From: Nothophaeocryptopus gaeumannii
Lineage: Eukaryota > Ascomycota > Dothideomycetes > Mycosphaerellales > Mycosphaerellaceae
Direction of reading: 5' to 3'
Assembly: GCA_031771865.1 (NCBI GenBank)
Contig: JASISA010000026.1
Span: 992,001-1,056,000, forward strand
Length of the DNA stretch: 64,000 nt
In this document: positions 33,582 to 45,705 of the stretch, in pieces
Layout of the letters: each line of letters begins with the position of its first letter
Numbering within the stretch: position 1 is the stretch's first letter
Made by a program: the position numbers and the translations under genes
The notes under the pieces: model-generated
The model's database searches: none
What the model was told of the DNA's origin: nothing
Seen by the model: the letters and a program-made list of their open reading frames with translations, nothing else

Positions 33582-35379
33582 GCACGGTGCAGAGCGAATG
33601 GAATGGAACGGAACCTGTGGACGGCTCTCGGTCAGTGGCATTTCATTCAGCCTGTGTTGCCGCCGAGCAGTGATCGATCGAGAAAGCGGGTGGTGATCGT
33701 AGTGAGGGATGGTTTGGCAAGCAAAATAATGCAAGCCTGGGTTAAAAGGAAGCCCGCCCGCGCACCCCAGCGAGCAGAGGCAGAAGAAGCACTTGGCTTG
33801 TGTTACTAGCAGCTGCACGCCAAAGGAGCGGCACGGATCTAGGAAAAGCGTCATGGGACAGCCACTTTACTTACCCGGGAGAAGTGCTTTCTTATTAAGA
33901 GAGCGGTGCAGCCGTCATCCAGAGCCCACTGATCCGAGACTGCCTTTTTGGCTTGTGAAAATTCGGTTTGATGTCCGGTACTGTGCACTGTGCACTCTGG
34001 CTGGTCCTGTCCGGGTGAAGCCTGGAGGCGAGGCGAGATGAGCCGGACGAGGCTCAGCGGCAGAGCTGACTGTGAGCTGCTGTTGGTGCAGGAGGCACCT
34101 CGAGCTCTCCGCGTCTAGGTAGATGGTAGTGTTGTTGTCACTTGGTAGCTTTTCTGCCAGGGACAACAAGCTCCTGACTCCTCCGCGCGAGGCGTCTGCT
34201 GTCTTGCTGCGATTATCAGGATGACGTGCAGCTTGACAGTCAACTGCAAAGAATGATGTGCCGAATATGGGCAGCTGTGTGGATTATGAACAAATACTTG
34301 AGAACAAATGCTGCAAACGCTGCCTCGAGTGTGTAACCAGTCGGCAAACGATTAATGTGAATAATGATCACGCTGGCTGCCACGCCGCGGCAATCGTTCA
34401 CCAGGCCCACACGCCACCGCCAACTCGCCCAAGTGAATAATGACAGCCTCATCAGGTGAGCGGTCATTCGCATGTGATGTGAGTCAAGGACGTGCTATCA
34501 CTGCCAGAGACTATATTGTATCTAGGCCTTGGTATGGCATGAATATGACTATTCTCGACTCCTCACTTTCACTCATGCACTCATGCAAGCCCTTTCATAT
34601 GCAGACCTTGGTTCAGCACCTCACCGCCGCCTTTCAAGGTTGGCTGTCGGCGTGTCGGCCATGGCAGAAGGGGTGGTCGGAAAGAAGAGCCAGCGCCGGT
34701 TCTTCCCGGGCGGCGGGCGCGTGTGAAAACAAGCTCAGGAGACTACCACACTTCGTCGACCTTTCTTCACGGGTTCACGCGCCGTCTTGAAACACTGGAC
34801 CATCCTACCATCCTAAAAGGCGGACGCCCGACACACATGTTCAGCGCTCTCCTTCGCCATACAGCGTACTACCCACGCAGGAGCTGTTCTCCAGTTCTTC
34901 GGGATCTTCTCCAACGCAGTGAGGATCGTCGCTGCGATGTGGGTAGGTCGTCCCAGAGTTCACTTGGTGGCTGTTGTGCGCAACGCTCAAGAACGGCCAC
35001 TGCGCAGCTGGTGAACACCTTTGCCTTTCTCTGTATAACCTCCTGCTTTCCTGTTCACGACGCTCTTTGTCCCAATTCCACGTTGTTAAATACTCTCGCT
35101 GTTGATTTGCTAACTACACTCATTACCAAACACTCATTTAGAACAGTAAGGCTGGTCCTCGGAGAGAATACAGAAAGATCATCTCAAGTACAAAATATCG
35201 GAAAGCGACTGGCATACAGAACACAGCGCGTTGTTTGAACGACAGGACCAACGGTACAAGATCGGAGAAACACAGACTCCACTATGATGACAGTATACGA
35301 CTGTTTGATTTAAGAATTTACTACACGAGGTCGCGCACCTCCACGCCCTGCTCGCTGTTGAGTGCTCAGCAGTGCCGAC
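33582..35379. other. intergenic region between divergent genes
   Basis: About 1.8 kb between the OTU gene (minus) and the DUF4185-like gene (plus), so it should hold two promoters. Scattered short frames, none with family resemblance. Confidence 0.4.
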
Positions 35380-36612
35380 ATGCTCCTCTACCTCATTGTC
35401 GCTCTTTTGGCCGCGCAGGCGCTGGCCGCTCCATTTTCCAGAGAGGTGAGGAGAGATGCGGTAACACCGCGGGTGAAGACCGCAACATACGTCGGAAACG
35501 TAACGGATCCAAGCTTGACGCGAGATTCCTGTGGCTCAGCTCGCATAGGCGTCAGAGTGCTCTGGACATGCAGGGATACGCAGCTGTATATGAAGAAGGA
35601 AGTCAAGATCCAGGCATTGCCTATCATGACGAACTCAGCAGGATGGACGAATCTTTCACAAACAGGAGGGCCAGATATTCAGCCGGGAGAGATTGGAGCT
35701 GCATCGAACGGATCGAATCCAATTTTGCAGATGTACGGCGGACACGCGGGCATCTTTCCAGCATACTACCCAGTTCAAGAACATCAGTGCCCAGGCTCTG
35801 GTGCGTGTGAAGACGGAAGCCGATATGCCATTTGGCCTGATCAGCCTCCTTTGATCACTCACGAGCAGAGCGACGGCAGCGCAATTGGGTATACGTGGAT
35901 ATCGAACCAGCGTCTGAACGGTTTCAGCTCGTTGGACACACAGCCTTCGCACGCCCTCTTCAAGACCACCTACATTCCAGGCGCCGACCCGGACGCCCTT
36001 CCTATCATCACAGTTGTCTCCAGCCAATTCTACTCCGCAGGCGAGATTGGCTTCGGTAGCTACGGAGGCTTCGTCCGCGACGGAATGGCCTATCTATACG
36101 GCCAGACAGCCTCAAAAGACACCGTCCTAGCACGTGTGCCTGTGGACCTGATCGAAGTCCGCCAAGCATACACATACTACAACGCCCAATATAATCTCTG
36201 GACCCCCATCCCTCCATCCCTGAATTGCTCCCCCACCTCCCCATATATCATCCAAAACGCAACAGCCGGCGGCCAAGGAACTTTCTACTACTCCACTCAC
36301 TTCTCCTCCCACATCTGGATCGGCCAATCCAGTGGCCTCGACGGCGCTGCAGCGAATTTCTATATCAGCACTTCGCCGAAACCTGAGGGGCCGTGGAGTA
36401 AGCCGGCGGTGCTTTGGGAGGGAGAAAGTGGCGATCATGCTATGGCTGGCGCGTATACGCTGCAGGTGCATCCAGCCCTGATGCCAAGTTATCAGGGTGT
36501 GGGGAGTGGGGTTGGGGAAAAGGGGATTTATTTGAGTTGGACGCAGCAGTGGAGTGAGGGGACGTGTGCGAGTGTTTATGTTACGCCGTTGGTTTGGGTA
36601 GAGTTTGAGTAG
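35380..36612 (+). CDS. secreted DUF4185-like beta-propeller protein
   Basis: A single-exon gene of 410 residues. The ATG at 35380 is chosen because it opens a clean signal peptide (MLLYLIVALLAAQALAA) with a probable cleavage after the Ala pair near residue 17, followed by a basic dipeptide-rich propeptide-like stretch (REVRRD). The mature part starts with VGNVTDPSLTRDSCGSARIGVRVLWTCRDTQ-type sequence, as in fungal proteins annotated DUF4185, a family thought to fold as a five-bladed propeller related to glycoside hydrolases acting on plant or fungal polysaccharides. There are several N-glycosylation sequons (NVT, NLS, NCS, NAT). No transmembrane segment beyond the signal. The enzymatic activity is unknown, so the functional statement rests on family resemblance only. 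Confidence 0.75.
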   Translation: MLLYLIVALLAAQALAAPFSREVRRDAVTPRVKTATYVGNVTDPSLTRDSCGSARIGVRVLWTCRDTQLYMKKEVKIQALPIMTNSAGWTNLSQTGGPDIQPGEIGAASNGSNPILQMYGGHAGIFPAYYPVQEHQCPGSGACEDGSRYAIWPDQPPLITHEQSDGSAIGYTWISNQRLNGFSSLDTQPSHALFKTTYIPGADPDALPIITVVSSQFYSAGEIGFGSYGGFVRDGMAYLYGQTASKDTVLARVPVDLIEVRQAYTYYNAQYNLWTPIPPSLNCSPTSPYIIQNATAGGQGTFYYSTHFSSHIWIGQSSGLDGAAANFYISTSPKPEGPWSKPAVLWEGESGDHAMAGAYTLQVHPALMPSYQGVGSGVGEKGIYLSWTQQWSEGTCASVYVTPLVWVEFE

Positions 36613-37262
36613 AGGGATGGGCTTTGTTTGCGATGTGTGAGCGAATGGTTTTTGGAAGATACTTTGTATAGAATGATAGATCGTACGGCATTTCTCGTTG
36701 ATGTTGCTGTTGGTGGTTTTGCCTCAGGATACTGGCTTGGCGCGCCAAGCCCAACTGCTTTCCAACTTCGCCCTGAAGGTGCTCTTCACGTCTTGCATCT
36801 ATCAACAGCTCAACCTTTCAAATCATTTGCATTTCACACGCGCCTCAATATCCAGATATCTACCATGCGGCCCATTGCCCTTGAAATACGGCCGCTCAAG
36901 ATGCTTCATCACGAAGACGACGCGTCGCTCAGCCTGATGAAGAAGCGGCAAGCGCGTCCTGAGAGCAGGAAGGCTGCTGCAACGGCGCTGAGAGCTTGAG
37001 CACCGACAGCATCGACGGAGACAAACCCCTTTTCCAGGTCTCTCATCGCTACTCGATCGCTCTCGACAGGCGGGCGGCGATGTTGGACGCAGAGAGTGTT
37101 CAGTAATAAAGGATCGATCTCTTGCTGTCGACCAATTTGACCGCCGCAATCGCGTCCACAAAGTTCGAAGAAAAGCTCGATCATGGAGGGAGACGACCGA
37201 GCTGGATTGCTTCGTTATGACGGAAGCACGGTGTTCGCTCATGCGCGAACTATATCCCGGTG
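36613..37262. other. intergenic between convergent genes
   Basis: About 650 bp between the 3' ends of the DUF4185-like gene and the AAA ATPase gene. Nothing beyond short chance frames. Confidence 0.4.
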
Positions 37263-40200
37263 CTAGTCAGAGGAGTCGCTGCTTCCATCTGAGTCCGACT
37301 CCGACTCCGGCGGCGGTGAGGGCACCCGCCTCTTCTTCTTCGTGGACTTCTTGCCGGAGCTCTTGGATGAAGTCTGGTCCACATTGCTCATTGCGCTAAG
37401 CCTTCCCGATTGCGATGTGTCCGCTTGCAGTAGCGAGAACTCTTCGAACTTGTCATCACCGCGAGCCTGTGTCTTTGCTGCTCGGTCTATTTCATCGCAT
37501 CCGTGCGTAGCCATCAGATACCGATCTAACTCTCTGCTTGCGTCCGCCACAGCATCCAGATGTTTCTTGCTCAAACGGCCGCCGTCTTGAAACTCAGCAA
37601 GAGCGACAGCCGTCTGGCAGGCATTGTGTATCTGGCGACCATTCCAGGGGCGGAGATCGAGCTTGTCGTTCTTTTTCCATTCCTTGCGCACCCACTTGAG
37701 CACCTCGTCCATTTCGAAAGAAATGTTTTTACTGGTATTGTGGATGCGTTCAAAGTTGGTTCTCCAGATTTCTCTGCTCTGCTCCTTGTCAAGCTGCTTG
37801 TAGTAGAGCGAGATGTGGATCCTAGACCTGAAGGCCTCGTCGAATGTGCCTACTTTGTTGGTGGTGAGGAATCTGTCAAAGTCAATTTTCTCTGCTATGC
37901 TGATAGCGCTGCTGGCCAAACACCTACAAGATACCAGAGTAGTACTCCAGGATACGCAGAAAGACCGAGACGACCGCATTGCGCTTCATATCCATCTTGT
38001 CTCGACTTTGAAGAAAAACGTCTGCCTCGTCGAGAAGCATCACACAATCCCATCGATGAGCGAGATAAAAGTTTTCTGTCAAGTTCGTCTGGACATCCTG
38101 AGCATTATCGCCAATATCGCCACAAGTCAGCGCGAAGAGCGGTCTACCCGTGTACTTCGCGACACATTCAGCAGTACTTGTTTTACCAACACCAGGAACG
38201 CCGTGGAGCAGTATGGTAAGGCCTTTGCCCTTGCCGCGCACCAAGTCTGCTCTTGGCTCAGCTTCAACTTCGCCCGAAGCACCTTGGGCTGGCTTTGGAC
38301 CTCGGGAGTGGGTCTTGACGAGCCCTTCGACGATCGATTTGTGCTCAGGTGGCAAGACCAGATCGTCGAAGCTTTGAGTGCGCTCTTCCAAGTCCAAAAT
38401 ATTGTCTATATTGAGCGCACCTTTTCGCCATCAGCCATTGAACACCTGCATGGCAAAGGATCAGGACTTACTCCATGCTCGACTTCTGAGGACAAAGCCA
38501 TGGATGTGCCTTGGGAACAGCAGTCGATATCTCTCTTTCAAAACGAGCTGGTCTGAACCTTCGAAGCGTACCAACGCCTGGTGTTCCGAGGTAAATTTCA
38601 GGGTTAATGCTTTGTCTACCTGTCGGTCGTCGAACGAAAAGCTCGTTTGTCTGGCCAGTCTGCATTCTCTGAGGCCCTCTTTAGTTCCACACTCGCACAT
38701 AGGCAGCGAGCCCTCGCTCCATTCTTCTTGCTCGGCGGGTGTCTGCTCTGTCAATCCCAAACGAGGGGCCTCATCTGGGTTCTTCTGGTAGAAGAGGTTA
38801 GTATCCAAGATGACTTGGCTATCAATCTGTGCACCATTAGAGATCAATCTTGCGTATAGCGCTGCGACTCGAACATACCTGCTCGCGGAGCTTGCCCAGG
38901 CTGAAACCGCTGTACTCTTTATGCATTACGTTATGAGGGTCGGCATACTGGGCGAACTTCTCGCCCCGAACCATCAACCGCTCCCGGATGGAAATCGCAC
39001 TCGCTCTCTTCGTGCTCCCACCCTGCGGGTCATCTGGACGGGCATTGGGCATCTCCATCTGATCAGCTAGGCTAATGCCGCTGAACCTGAGCGAAGCCGC
39101 GTCGTGCTCGATGTACTCCATGGGATACACAGGAAGAGATGTGATCGACTTGGATCCCTCAAAGTGCGCGATCTCGATCTCGTGTTGTTCTGGTCCAATC
39201 TCCTTGCCGTTAGACTCAAGCAGAAAGCACGCAATTCGAAAATCAGTAATTTCGTTGACCGGCCTGATCGGCACAAATGCGTCTTCGCCAGATCTAATGC
39301 CATGAAAATACTTTGGCGTGACGAGAGGGCGACCGCCTGTGACTGCTACAACTTGCAAGGCTTGCACCTCGCTCGGACGGAAGATGATGTCTCCGGGCGC
39401 GAAGAGGTGCCAGAGATGCGTATGGCTTACCTGCGAGCTTTCCGGATCTCTGGAGCGGAGCCTGCGCCGAATCGAAAGCTCCGTTGGCAAAGCGCTGTCA
39501 ACGAAGTCGATCACGCATTGGAAATGGCTGATGCTTTCCCGTTCATTCTGCACTGCCTGGGTATCCGAGCTTGCTTTTGTGGGCTGTCCGATGCCCGACG
39601 CATCAACGGGACGAACCTCAGAAACGGCATCCTTCCAACCTGAATATTTCTCCTTGAGCGATTGCAGATGCACTCGCAGATCGGGTTCGCATGCGAAAAG
39701 AAGTTTGAAAGGCCTCAGTTGCCTTCTGCTGCTTGGTACTAGATTCACATTCTCGGCGCCAAGGAACGCTGTACAGCGCTCGTTGACGTATTGGGAGTTG
39801 ATTCTGATACGTTCAATTTTGGTGTCTTGGCTCCACTCTATAAGAGCGCCGGGCTCGGGTGGTTGCGGTGATCTGCTGGGATCGTCCAACGAGTGTGGCG
39901 GCTCTACGAGCACGTCCAGGACGTATCGACTCCCCTTCCAGTCCTCTTCGCCCGCCAGGATAAAGTCTTTCCAGCTCATGGGACACGCCTGGGCGATCAC
40001 CTTCGCATTGTCTTGGCCTGATTTGGCTTCTGGCTGCGCTGTTTCTTTTCCGTTCGATTCGACTTTGGTTATCCGAGATTCAAGTTCCTGAATTCTGTCC
40101 TCAACGAGCGACAGGTAGGACATGGTTTGCATGCTTCGTTTGCTCGCTTTGGGTCGTCTTTGTGCGACTGACTTCGAAATGCTCTTCCACCTTAGCTGCC

Positions 40201-40561
40201 TGTATAGGTCGTCCGCTAGGTCGACCTCTCGGTCGCTATCTGTGATTGTAGCATCGTCCAAGGCATCATCCAGGCATCCAGGTTTCTTCGACGGAGCCTG
40301 CTCGCGGGCAGGATTCTTCTCTGTTGGCTGGCTGGCTCCCGCAACCGCATTGGCTTCAGGCTCAGCGTGTGCATCCGCTTCATGGTCTCGAAAGTGCCCA
40401 TTTGGTGTCAGTGAACTATCCATCGTACTGTCCATTTCGCTTTTCGACCCGGCAGTGGCGCTCTCTACTGACTTGTGTCCGGCAGCTGCACTAGGTGACG
40501 ATGTCGTCGCCTTGGAGCTCGCCACGTTATCTGAAAACAACATGTTCATAGCACACCGCAT
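37263..40561 (-). CDS. large AAA+ ATPase with N-terminal fungal DUF7025-like region
   Basis: Four exons: 40561-38879, 38826-38472, 38420-37928, 37872-37263; introns of 52, 51 and 55 bp with GTATGT, GTAAGT and GTAGGT donors; phases add up to 1046 residues. Residues 1-140 are disordered. About 150-185 is a short coiled coil (SYLSLVEDRIQELESRITKVES). About 195-560 resembles the DUF7025-type region of many ascomycete AAA proteins (LWHLFAPGDIIF, FRIACFLL). The AAA module has Walker A GVPGVGKTS at about 753-761, Walker B CVMLLDEADVFL at about 804-815, a sensor motif FLTTNKVGTFDEAFRSRIH created by the third splice, and a lid helix (WNGRQIHNACQTAVALAE). The tail is Ser/Asp/Glu-rich with a basic KKSTKKKRR signal. 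The family is common in ascomycetes but its substrate is unknown; remodelling of protein complexes is inferred from the fold. Confidence 0.9.
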
Positions 40562-41391
40562 GCAAAGACCGATCGCCGGTCAGAAGGGAGCGAAGATGCT
40601 GTCCGCAGCCGTGCGATCGTCCTCAAGGTCATATGTGGCAGGCTGGAAACATGACTGCTGGAAGCGAGCCTACTTGATCGTAGGCTGGCTGGGCTCCATT
40701 TCTATCACTCGATAATGCACCCTGCACGAGTTCGGGCTGGGCGGCAGCATCAATGCGGCATACTAGCTACAGCGGCTGAAGTGAGGCTAAGTTTAGGGTT
40801 GGTGGCCCCAGTGCTGTGCATGAACATCCTGCAAGCGTATCTGTATGGCTCGCTTGGCGCCCATATGACTTCCCTGCAGGAGCACGTTGTTTCCGGCTGG
40901 AAACTATGTCGCACCATCGATCTTCCCAGGAATCTCTGACAATGCCTTGCGTTCTCAGTGGGCGAAGCTCCTGTTTCCGAACAACAAGAATTCATATGCA
41001 GCTCATACAGGTGAAATGACAGAGCTGCTATTCTGCTCTTGTGGTACAAAACCACCCAAACTTCACTGCCTGCAGCAGACCGAACAAAAGCCAGCGATGC
41101 TGCTAGATGTTTATCTCTCCCGCAATCGGATGTAATCTGGAGTGCCGGCCTTACACGATAAGAGCATAGCCCCTCCTGTGGACACCGAGACGACTTACAC
41201 AAAACTGAGAAACATATCACCTTCGGACGAGATATACAGGAGTGACGCCACTTGCTACCATGGCTAGCATGGAACATCATAGTTCGTCTGCCAACGATAG
41301 CTCCCATTAACATAATGAGAATATCTACAACAACTCAAAGCATTATTACACCATCCGATACTCCAGCAATGGTGTGAACAACTCGCAGAGC
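40562..41391. other. divergent intergenic region
   Basis: About 830 bp between the starts of the AAA gene (minus) and the STAND-like gene (plus); probably a shared promoter region. No specific sites recognised. Confidence 0.4.
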
Positions 41392-43394
41392 ATGGAAAGC
41401 GTACAACCAAATGAGGTCCCTCCTATTGTTCTAGCGCAGTCTCCTGCAATTAACTCCATCGACAATAGGCTCCCAGCAATAGTGCCGTCACTCAGTAGAA
41501 CAGATTCAACATACAGCCATACCAGACAATGCTACGTCCGCGATGCCTCAGATATGCCGGTCGCCATTCCTTCCACGACTGAGATGCAAAGGCGAGTCGA
41601 AATATTCGTGGGTGCTGTCGGCGACTATGAGAAGTCAACGAAGAAGAAGACGAAGCTCGACTCGAGACCTGGTCATGGCAAAGAGTATTCTTGGATAGAC
41701 GTTATCGAAGTAGCGGAAGTCGTTCGAACCCGATATCAGCAAGTCAAGAGTAGAGATGCTTGGAAGCTTCCACCAGTTCTCTGCAAGACTTTCAAAAGCT
41801 TTGTGAGCCAGTGGAGTTCCTGGTTACGACTACTACCTTCAGATTCAAGACAAAGCTCCATGTTATGTGGCGGATTGAAGATCATAGTCAGCGTAGGTTC
41901 TTGTCTTCCAGACCAATGGCTTTACTGTGCATTTCGCTGACATGTCGCTCTTTGATAGGCTGCTGGACGCCTTGAGCGAGTTCCAAAGGACATGGCGGCC
42001 GCTCTCGAGCAGATACCCTTGACAATATCCAATGTTCAAAGGCTAATTTCGGTCTATGACAACGACAAGGTTCGAGGATCCCATGTTTCGCAGCTCTTCG
42101 TTACCATTCTGGAAATCCTGGAGCAACGTCTAGTCTTCTTCACCAGGGACCATATCCATCAAGCTGTCAAAGTAGTACACACTGGCGACGACTTCGAGCA
42201 CTACTGCCTCAAAGATAAGACAGAGCGACTTCGATTATTGGAGAGCCGTATCGACAAGCAAGCAATAGAAGATCTGCATATCGGCATGAATCAACTCAAC
42301 TTGACAACGAGTACCCGTATTTTCGCCTCGTACTGCAAGTGTAGACGGATGTAATGCTGACTTTGATGCAGTGACGTTGAAGGTGGCAGATGCCACGGAT
42401 GTACTGAATCGGATACGTGTCCAGCTCGTTAGCCAAGAGCAGTCGCAGAAGGTCATAGCAGGTGAGAGCCATCTTTGATGACATGCACAAGTTGTCGCTG
42501 ACGAGAGCAGCCATGGAAGAGGAAATTCGACAGGTCAGAGAGGACCGTAAGAAAATATTGTCGGAGCAGCAAGAAGCACGAGAGAAGCTTTACAGCGAGC
42601 AGAAGGGTGATCTTTACTTTCCCGATTCGCGTTTGTCAAGTTGCTGATCTGATCCAGAGGACTTCCTCAACGCGATTACTTTCGACCCACTGAGCTCTCG
42701 CACGGCCCTGCTCGACTGTCTCAAAATCGGACCAATGTTTTACGCAGATACCCAAGACAGAGCCAGCTGGATCCTCCAGTCTCATGAAGTCCACCGATGG
42801 CTCTCAGACGGCGGTCTTGATCTACTCGTTGTCAACGGCAGCAGTGCCCATCACGAACCCAACTCCGCGACGTCGCTCTTTTCCGCTATGCTCGTACAGT
42901 CTCTGACGACCTCGAATAAAGGCACAATACTCCATTGGCTCGCGGGACAAAAGCCTCACTCAAACATTTTCGAAGCGAGTCTTGACCTGTTCGGCCAACT
43001 TCTTCTTGCATCTTCAGAAGTCTTACCGCTACCCAAGCTTCGGACTGTGGACCGATTGAGATCAGATCTTGAGCAGCTCGTTGGTCTGTTCAGCAACTGT
43101 CTACTACAAGCTCTGCAGCAATCCCCTATCTTCTGTGTTCTCGACTCCGTATCGTTCTACGAGGATCGCTCACGCAGACATGGTCTCCTGCTACTATATC
43201 GAGAGCTGGCTGCGATCGCTAGAAAGGGTGGCAAAGCGCATCCGCTGAAGTTACTGATCACAAGCCCAACACAGAGCAATCATATTGGGACCTCCGACGA
43301 TATGTCAAAGCCGACTGTGTTGATGGTGCCGGATGTTGTTGAAGGAGCGGCAATGGCGCTTGAAGTGCCGATACTGGATAGTTTTAAGAAATGA
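41392..43394 (+). CDS. fungal STAND-like protein without a canonical P-loop
   Basis: Five exons reconstructed from clean splice sites: 41392-41892, 41959-42310, 42372-42461, 42511-42606, 42658-43394 (introns 66, 61, 49, 51 bp); phases add up to 591 residues. The N-terminal half (WLRLLPSDSRQSSMLCGGLKIIVSAAGR, then a helical part) resembles the N-terminal region found before NTPase domains in a widespread ascomycete family. A coiled coil (EEEIRQVREDRKKILSEQQEAREKL) follows. The C-terminal half begins like a STAND/NACHT module (WILQSHEVHRWLSDGGLDLLVVNGSS), but the Walker A GxxxxGK[ST] is absent. A Walker-B-like strand (FCVLDSVSFYED) remains. No ankyrin, WD or TPR repeats follow. It may be a regulatory or pseudo-ATPase relative of fungal NLRs. 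The family recognition is from memory of its motifs and is moderately sure. Confidence 0.72.
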
Positions 43395-44168
43395 CAATCG
43401 TATTTCTTGAGCTCAAGACGGCATGTGGAGGATCGAGAAGCATTATCCAGCTCGTAATGCCATCAAAGACCAGAATTCAGCTTCAGACTTCTTTGGGAGC
43501 CTCAGGATTACGGGGAGGCCAGTCACAGGGAACTTGTCCGCCAGGCCCGCCCATGCCTCTGTCATCTGAAGTCCAAGGGCCGTTGACAAACATCCTACCA
43601 AGGTGGAAGGAGCTGTGCTAGTTGGAGGCCTCAAGCACTTCAACGGAATGTGGGTCGATGCGCAAGCTTTAACTGCAGGTGCTGTGGGTGCTTACTAGCT
43701 ATTCCTACCTCATTCATCTTGCCAAGGACACCAACAACGTATCAAAGGCCACAACAAGATGTTCCTGGCATGCTAGACGTACACTTCACGGAAGCACACC
43801 AGCGGCACATGGACCTCGAGGTCAAGGCTTGCTGTGGGAGTCCTAGGCCAGCTTGCTACGCGCAAGAAGACAAAGGCTTCTTGGGAATGAGGACAGATGG
43901 CTATGCGAGTCATCTCCATGTATAAGTCGAAACGAATTCTTCTCGAGGCGTGCTTCCTACACTGCAATATATCTACCACACAAGGAAAGCCGAACGCACA
44001 AAGTATACAAGCAAGAACAAGAAACCATATCAGATAATCGACAGGCCGGCTTTACTTGCCATTTCACCGTGCCTTCACTTCGTACACGAAGCCGCACCTT
44101 CAAGCAAGACCATCAGACCATCAACCACGCCTCATCACTACAACACCCCGTTCACAAACTCACCCACC
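43395..44168. other. intergenic, no gene supported
   Basis: About 770 bp between two plus-strand genes; contains the 3' UTR of the STAND-like gene and the promoter of the phosphoesterase gene. Nothing else recognised. Confidence 0.4.
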
Positions 44169-45026
44169 ATGTCTGCAACAGTTTCCACCAAGTTCCTGGT
44201 GCTCTCCGACACCCACAACTTCGAAAAAGCCTCGGCGGATCCAAGTTGCCCTATGGCACAGAAGATGCCCAAAGTCGACGTCCTTCTCCACTGCGGCGAC
44301 CTCACTCGTATCGGTGGTCTCTCGGCTTACAAAAAAGCGCTGAAGATGTTGGAAAGTTTTGACGCGGAACTTGAACTCGTCATTGCAGGCAACCACGATA
44401 TCTCCCTTGATGGCGAATATTGGTCGAAGAACCTTGACACCGAAGCAGGAGATGAGGCAGAGGAGCATGAACAGGCCGTTCGGATCATGACGGGAGAGGT
44501 GGCGAAGAAGGCGGGTGTCACGTATGTGACTGAAGGCATGTATGAATTTACATTGAAGAATGGAGGAATCTTCTCAATCTTTGCATCGCCGTACCAGCCG
44601 GATTTTGGGAATTGGGCGTTTGGATATCCACACAATCAAAATCGCTGGACTGTCATCCCAGATGGAGTGGATATTGTCATGACCCACGGCCCACCCGCTG
44701 CAATTTTAGATTTCGCGCATGGGAAACATATGGGTTGTGAGCATCTCCTGAACGCGATGGAGAGGGCGAGGCCTATGATGCATTGTTTCGGACATATTCA
44801 TGAGGGGTATGGAGTACAGACGAAGATTTGGGAAGAGGGAGAGCCAGTAAGTGCGAAGGCGGCATTGGTAAAGGCGGAGCAAGCCGAGACCTGGAAAGAA
44901 AAGGAGAACGTGGTTTCACAGAGGGGCAGGAGTACGATTATGGTAAATGCGGCGATTGTGGATGAGAAGAACAAGCACAGCAGGGCGCCGTGGGTTTTGG
45001 AATTACCGCTGAGGCGGAAGGAATGA
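44169..45026 (+). CDS. calcineurin-like metallophosphoesterase
   Basis: 285 residues, single exon. The ATG at 44169 (CACCATG context) begins MSATVSTKFLVLSDTHN. The frame is open further upstream, but that part lacks family resemblance. All five metallophosphoesterase blocks are present: SDTHN (Asp14, His16), HCGDLTR (Asp44), GNHD (74-77), MTHGPP and GHIHEGYG. These bind a two-metal centre. The arrangement resembles the MPPED1/MPPED2-like (239FB) group, which hydrolyses phosphodiesters, with HGPP and GHxHxxYG as typical features. The cellular substrate in fungi is not known. No signal peptide or membrane segment, so probably cytosolic. Confidence 0.9.
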   Translation: MSATVSTKFLVLSDTHNFEKASADPSCPMAQKMPKVDVLLHCGDLTRIGGLSAYKKALKMLESFDAELELVIAGNHDISLDGEYWSKNLDTEAGDEAEEHEQAVRIMTGEVAKKAGVTYVTEGMYEFTLKNGGIFSIFASPYQPDFGNWAFGYPHNQNRWTVIPDGVDIVMTHGPPAAILDFAHGKHMGCEHLLNAMERARPMMHCFGHIHEGYGVQTKIWEEGEPVSAKAALVKAEQAETWKEKENVVSQRGRSTIMVNAAIVDEKNKHSRAPWVLELPLRRKE

Positions 45027-45705
45027 GACATGTGTTCGCGTGGACGTCACTCGCCAGTATGTGGCGTGTCTATCCGTGTTCACCATAGCAAAGAACGTAC
45101 CAGAATGAGGCAGCCTAATCTTTCCTCGTCTCCCAGAATCAGTATTGGCACACTTGATCGCCGCTCAAGCGATTGGACCCAGGGACGTCGACAGGCTTCG
45201 TGGTCGCTTCTGTCGCCAGGATCGAGACGCCAAAGTGTGTCGGGTGATCTAAAAAGCGGTGGGAATCTTGCCAAGAACAAGAATGAGGCAGAAATAGCTG
45301 TTGAGCACCACATCATACGAGAACGAGGTGCCCAAGGCCTACATTCATCGAACTTCTGAATCGTTCATGGCCTCCTTATTCCGCAGCTCTTTCTACTTGA
45401 ATTAGGGGTCAGCAGCCGCTTGAAGCGACACTCGTTTTCCGCCTCCCTGGGCGGCTGGCAAAGATGTAGCTCGGTATTCTAGAGGGCACCCTCTGGTGTC
45501 TGGCCGTCTGGCTGGTGCGATAGCCGATTCGCAGCTGACACGATTCCCATGATCTCTGCTCCCCTTCCCCACTCTCGTACACTCGCTCCTCAGGACCATG
45601 CGCTCTTAAGCTATCATACTTGCAGCCAGTCGCGTCAAAGTTACTTTGCGTGCCGAGAAGTCAACTCCGATTTCGTGATCACACTGTTCATGTTGTCGAT
45701 TTCTT
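45027..45705. other. intergenic between convergent genes
   Basis: About 680 bp between the 3' ends of the phosphoesterase and the first F-box gene. No gene supported. Confidence 0.4.

Noticed and set aside
35235..35810. 191-codon plus-strand frame overlapping the DUF4185-like gene
   Set aside because: Overlaps a signal-peptide-bearing gene in another frame and has no recognisable features.
38822..40715. Long plus-strand frames opposite the AAA gene
   Set aside because: Shadows of the minus-strand coding sequence; the minus strand has the domain blocks and correct splice sites.
43950..44168. N-terminal extension of the phosphoesterase
   Set aside because: The upstream frame has no ATG at its head and no similarity to the family; the ATG at 44169 begins right before the first conserved block.
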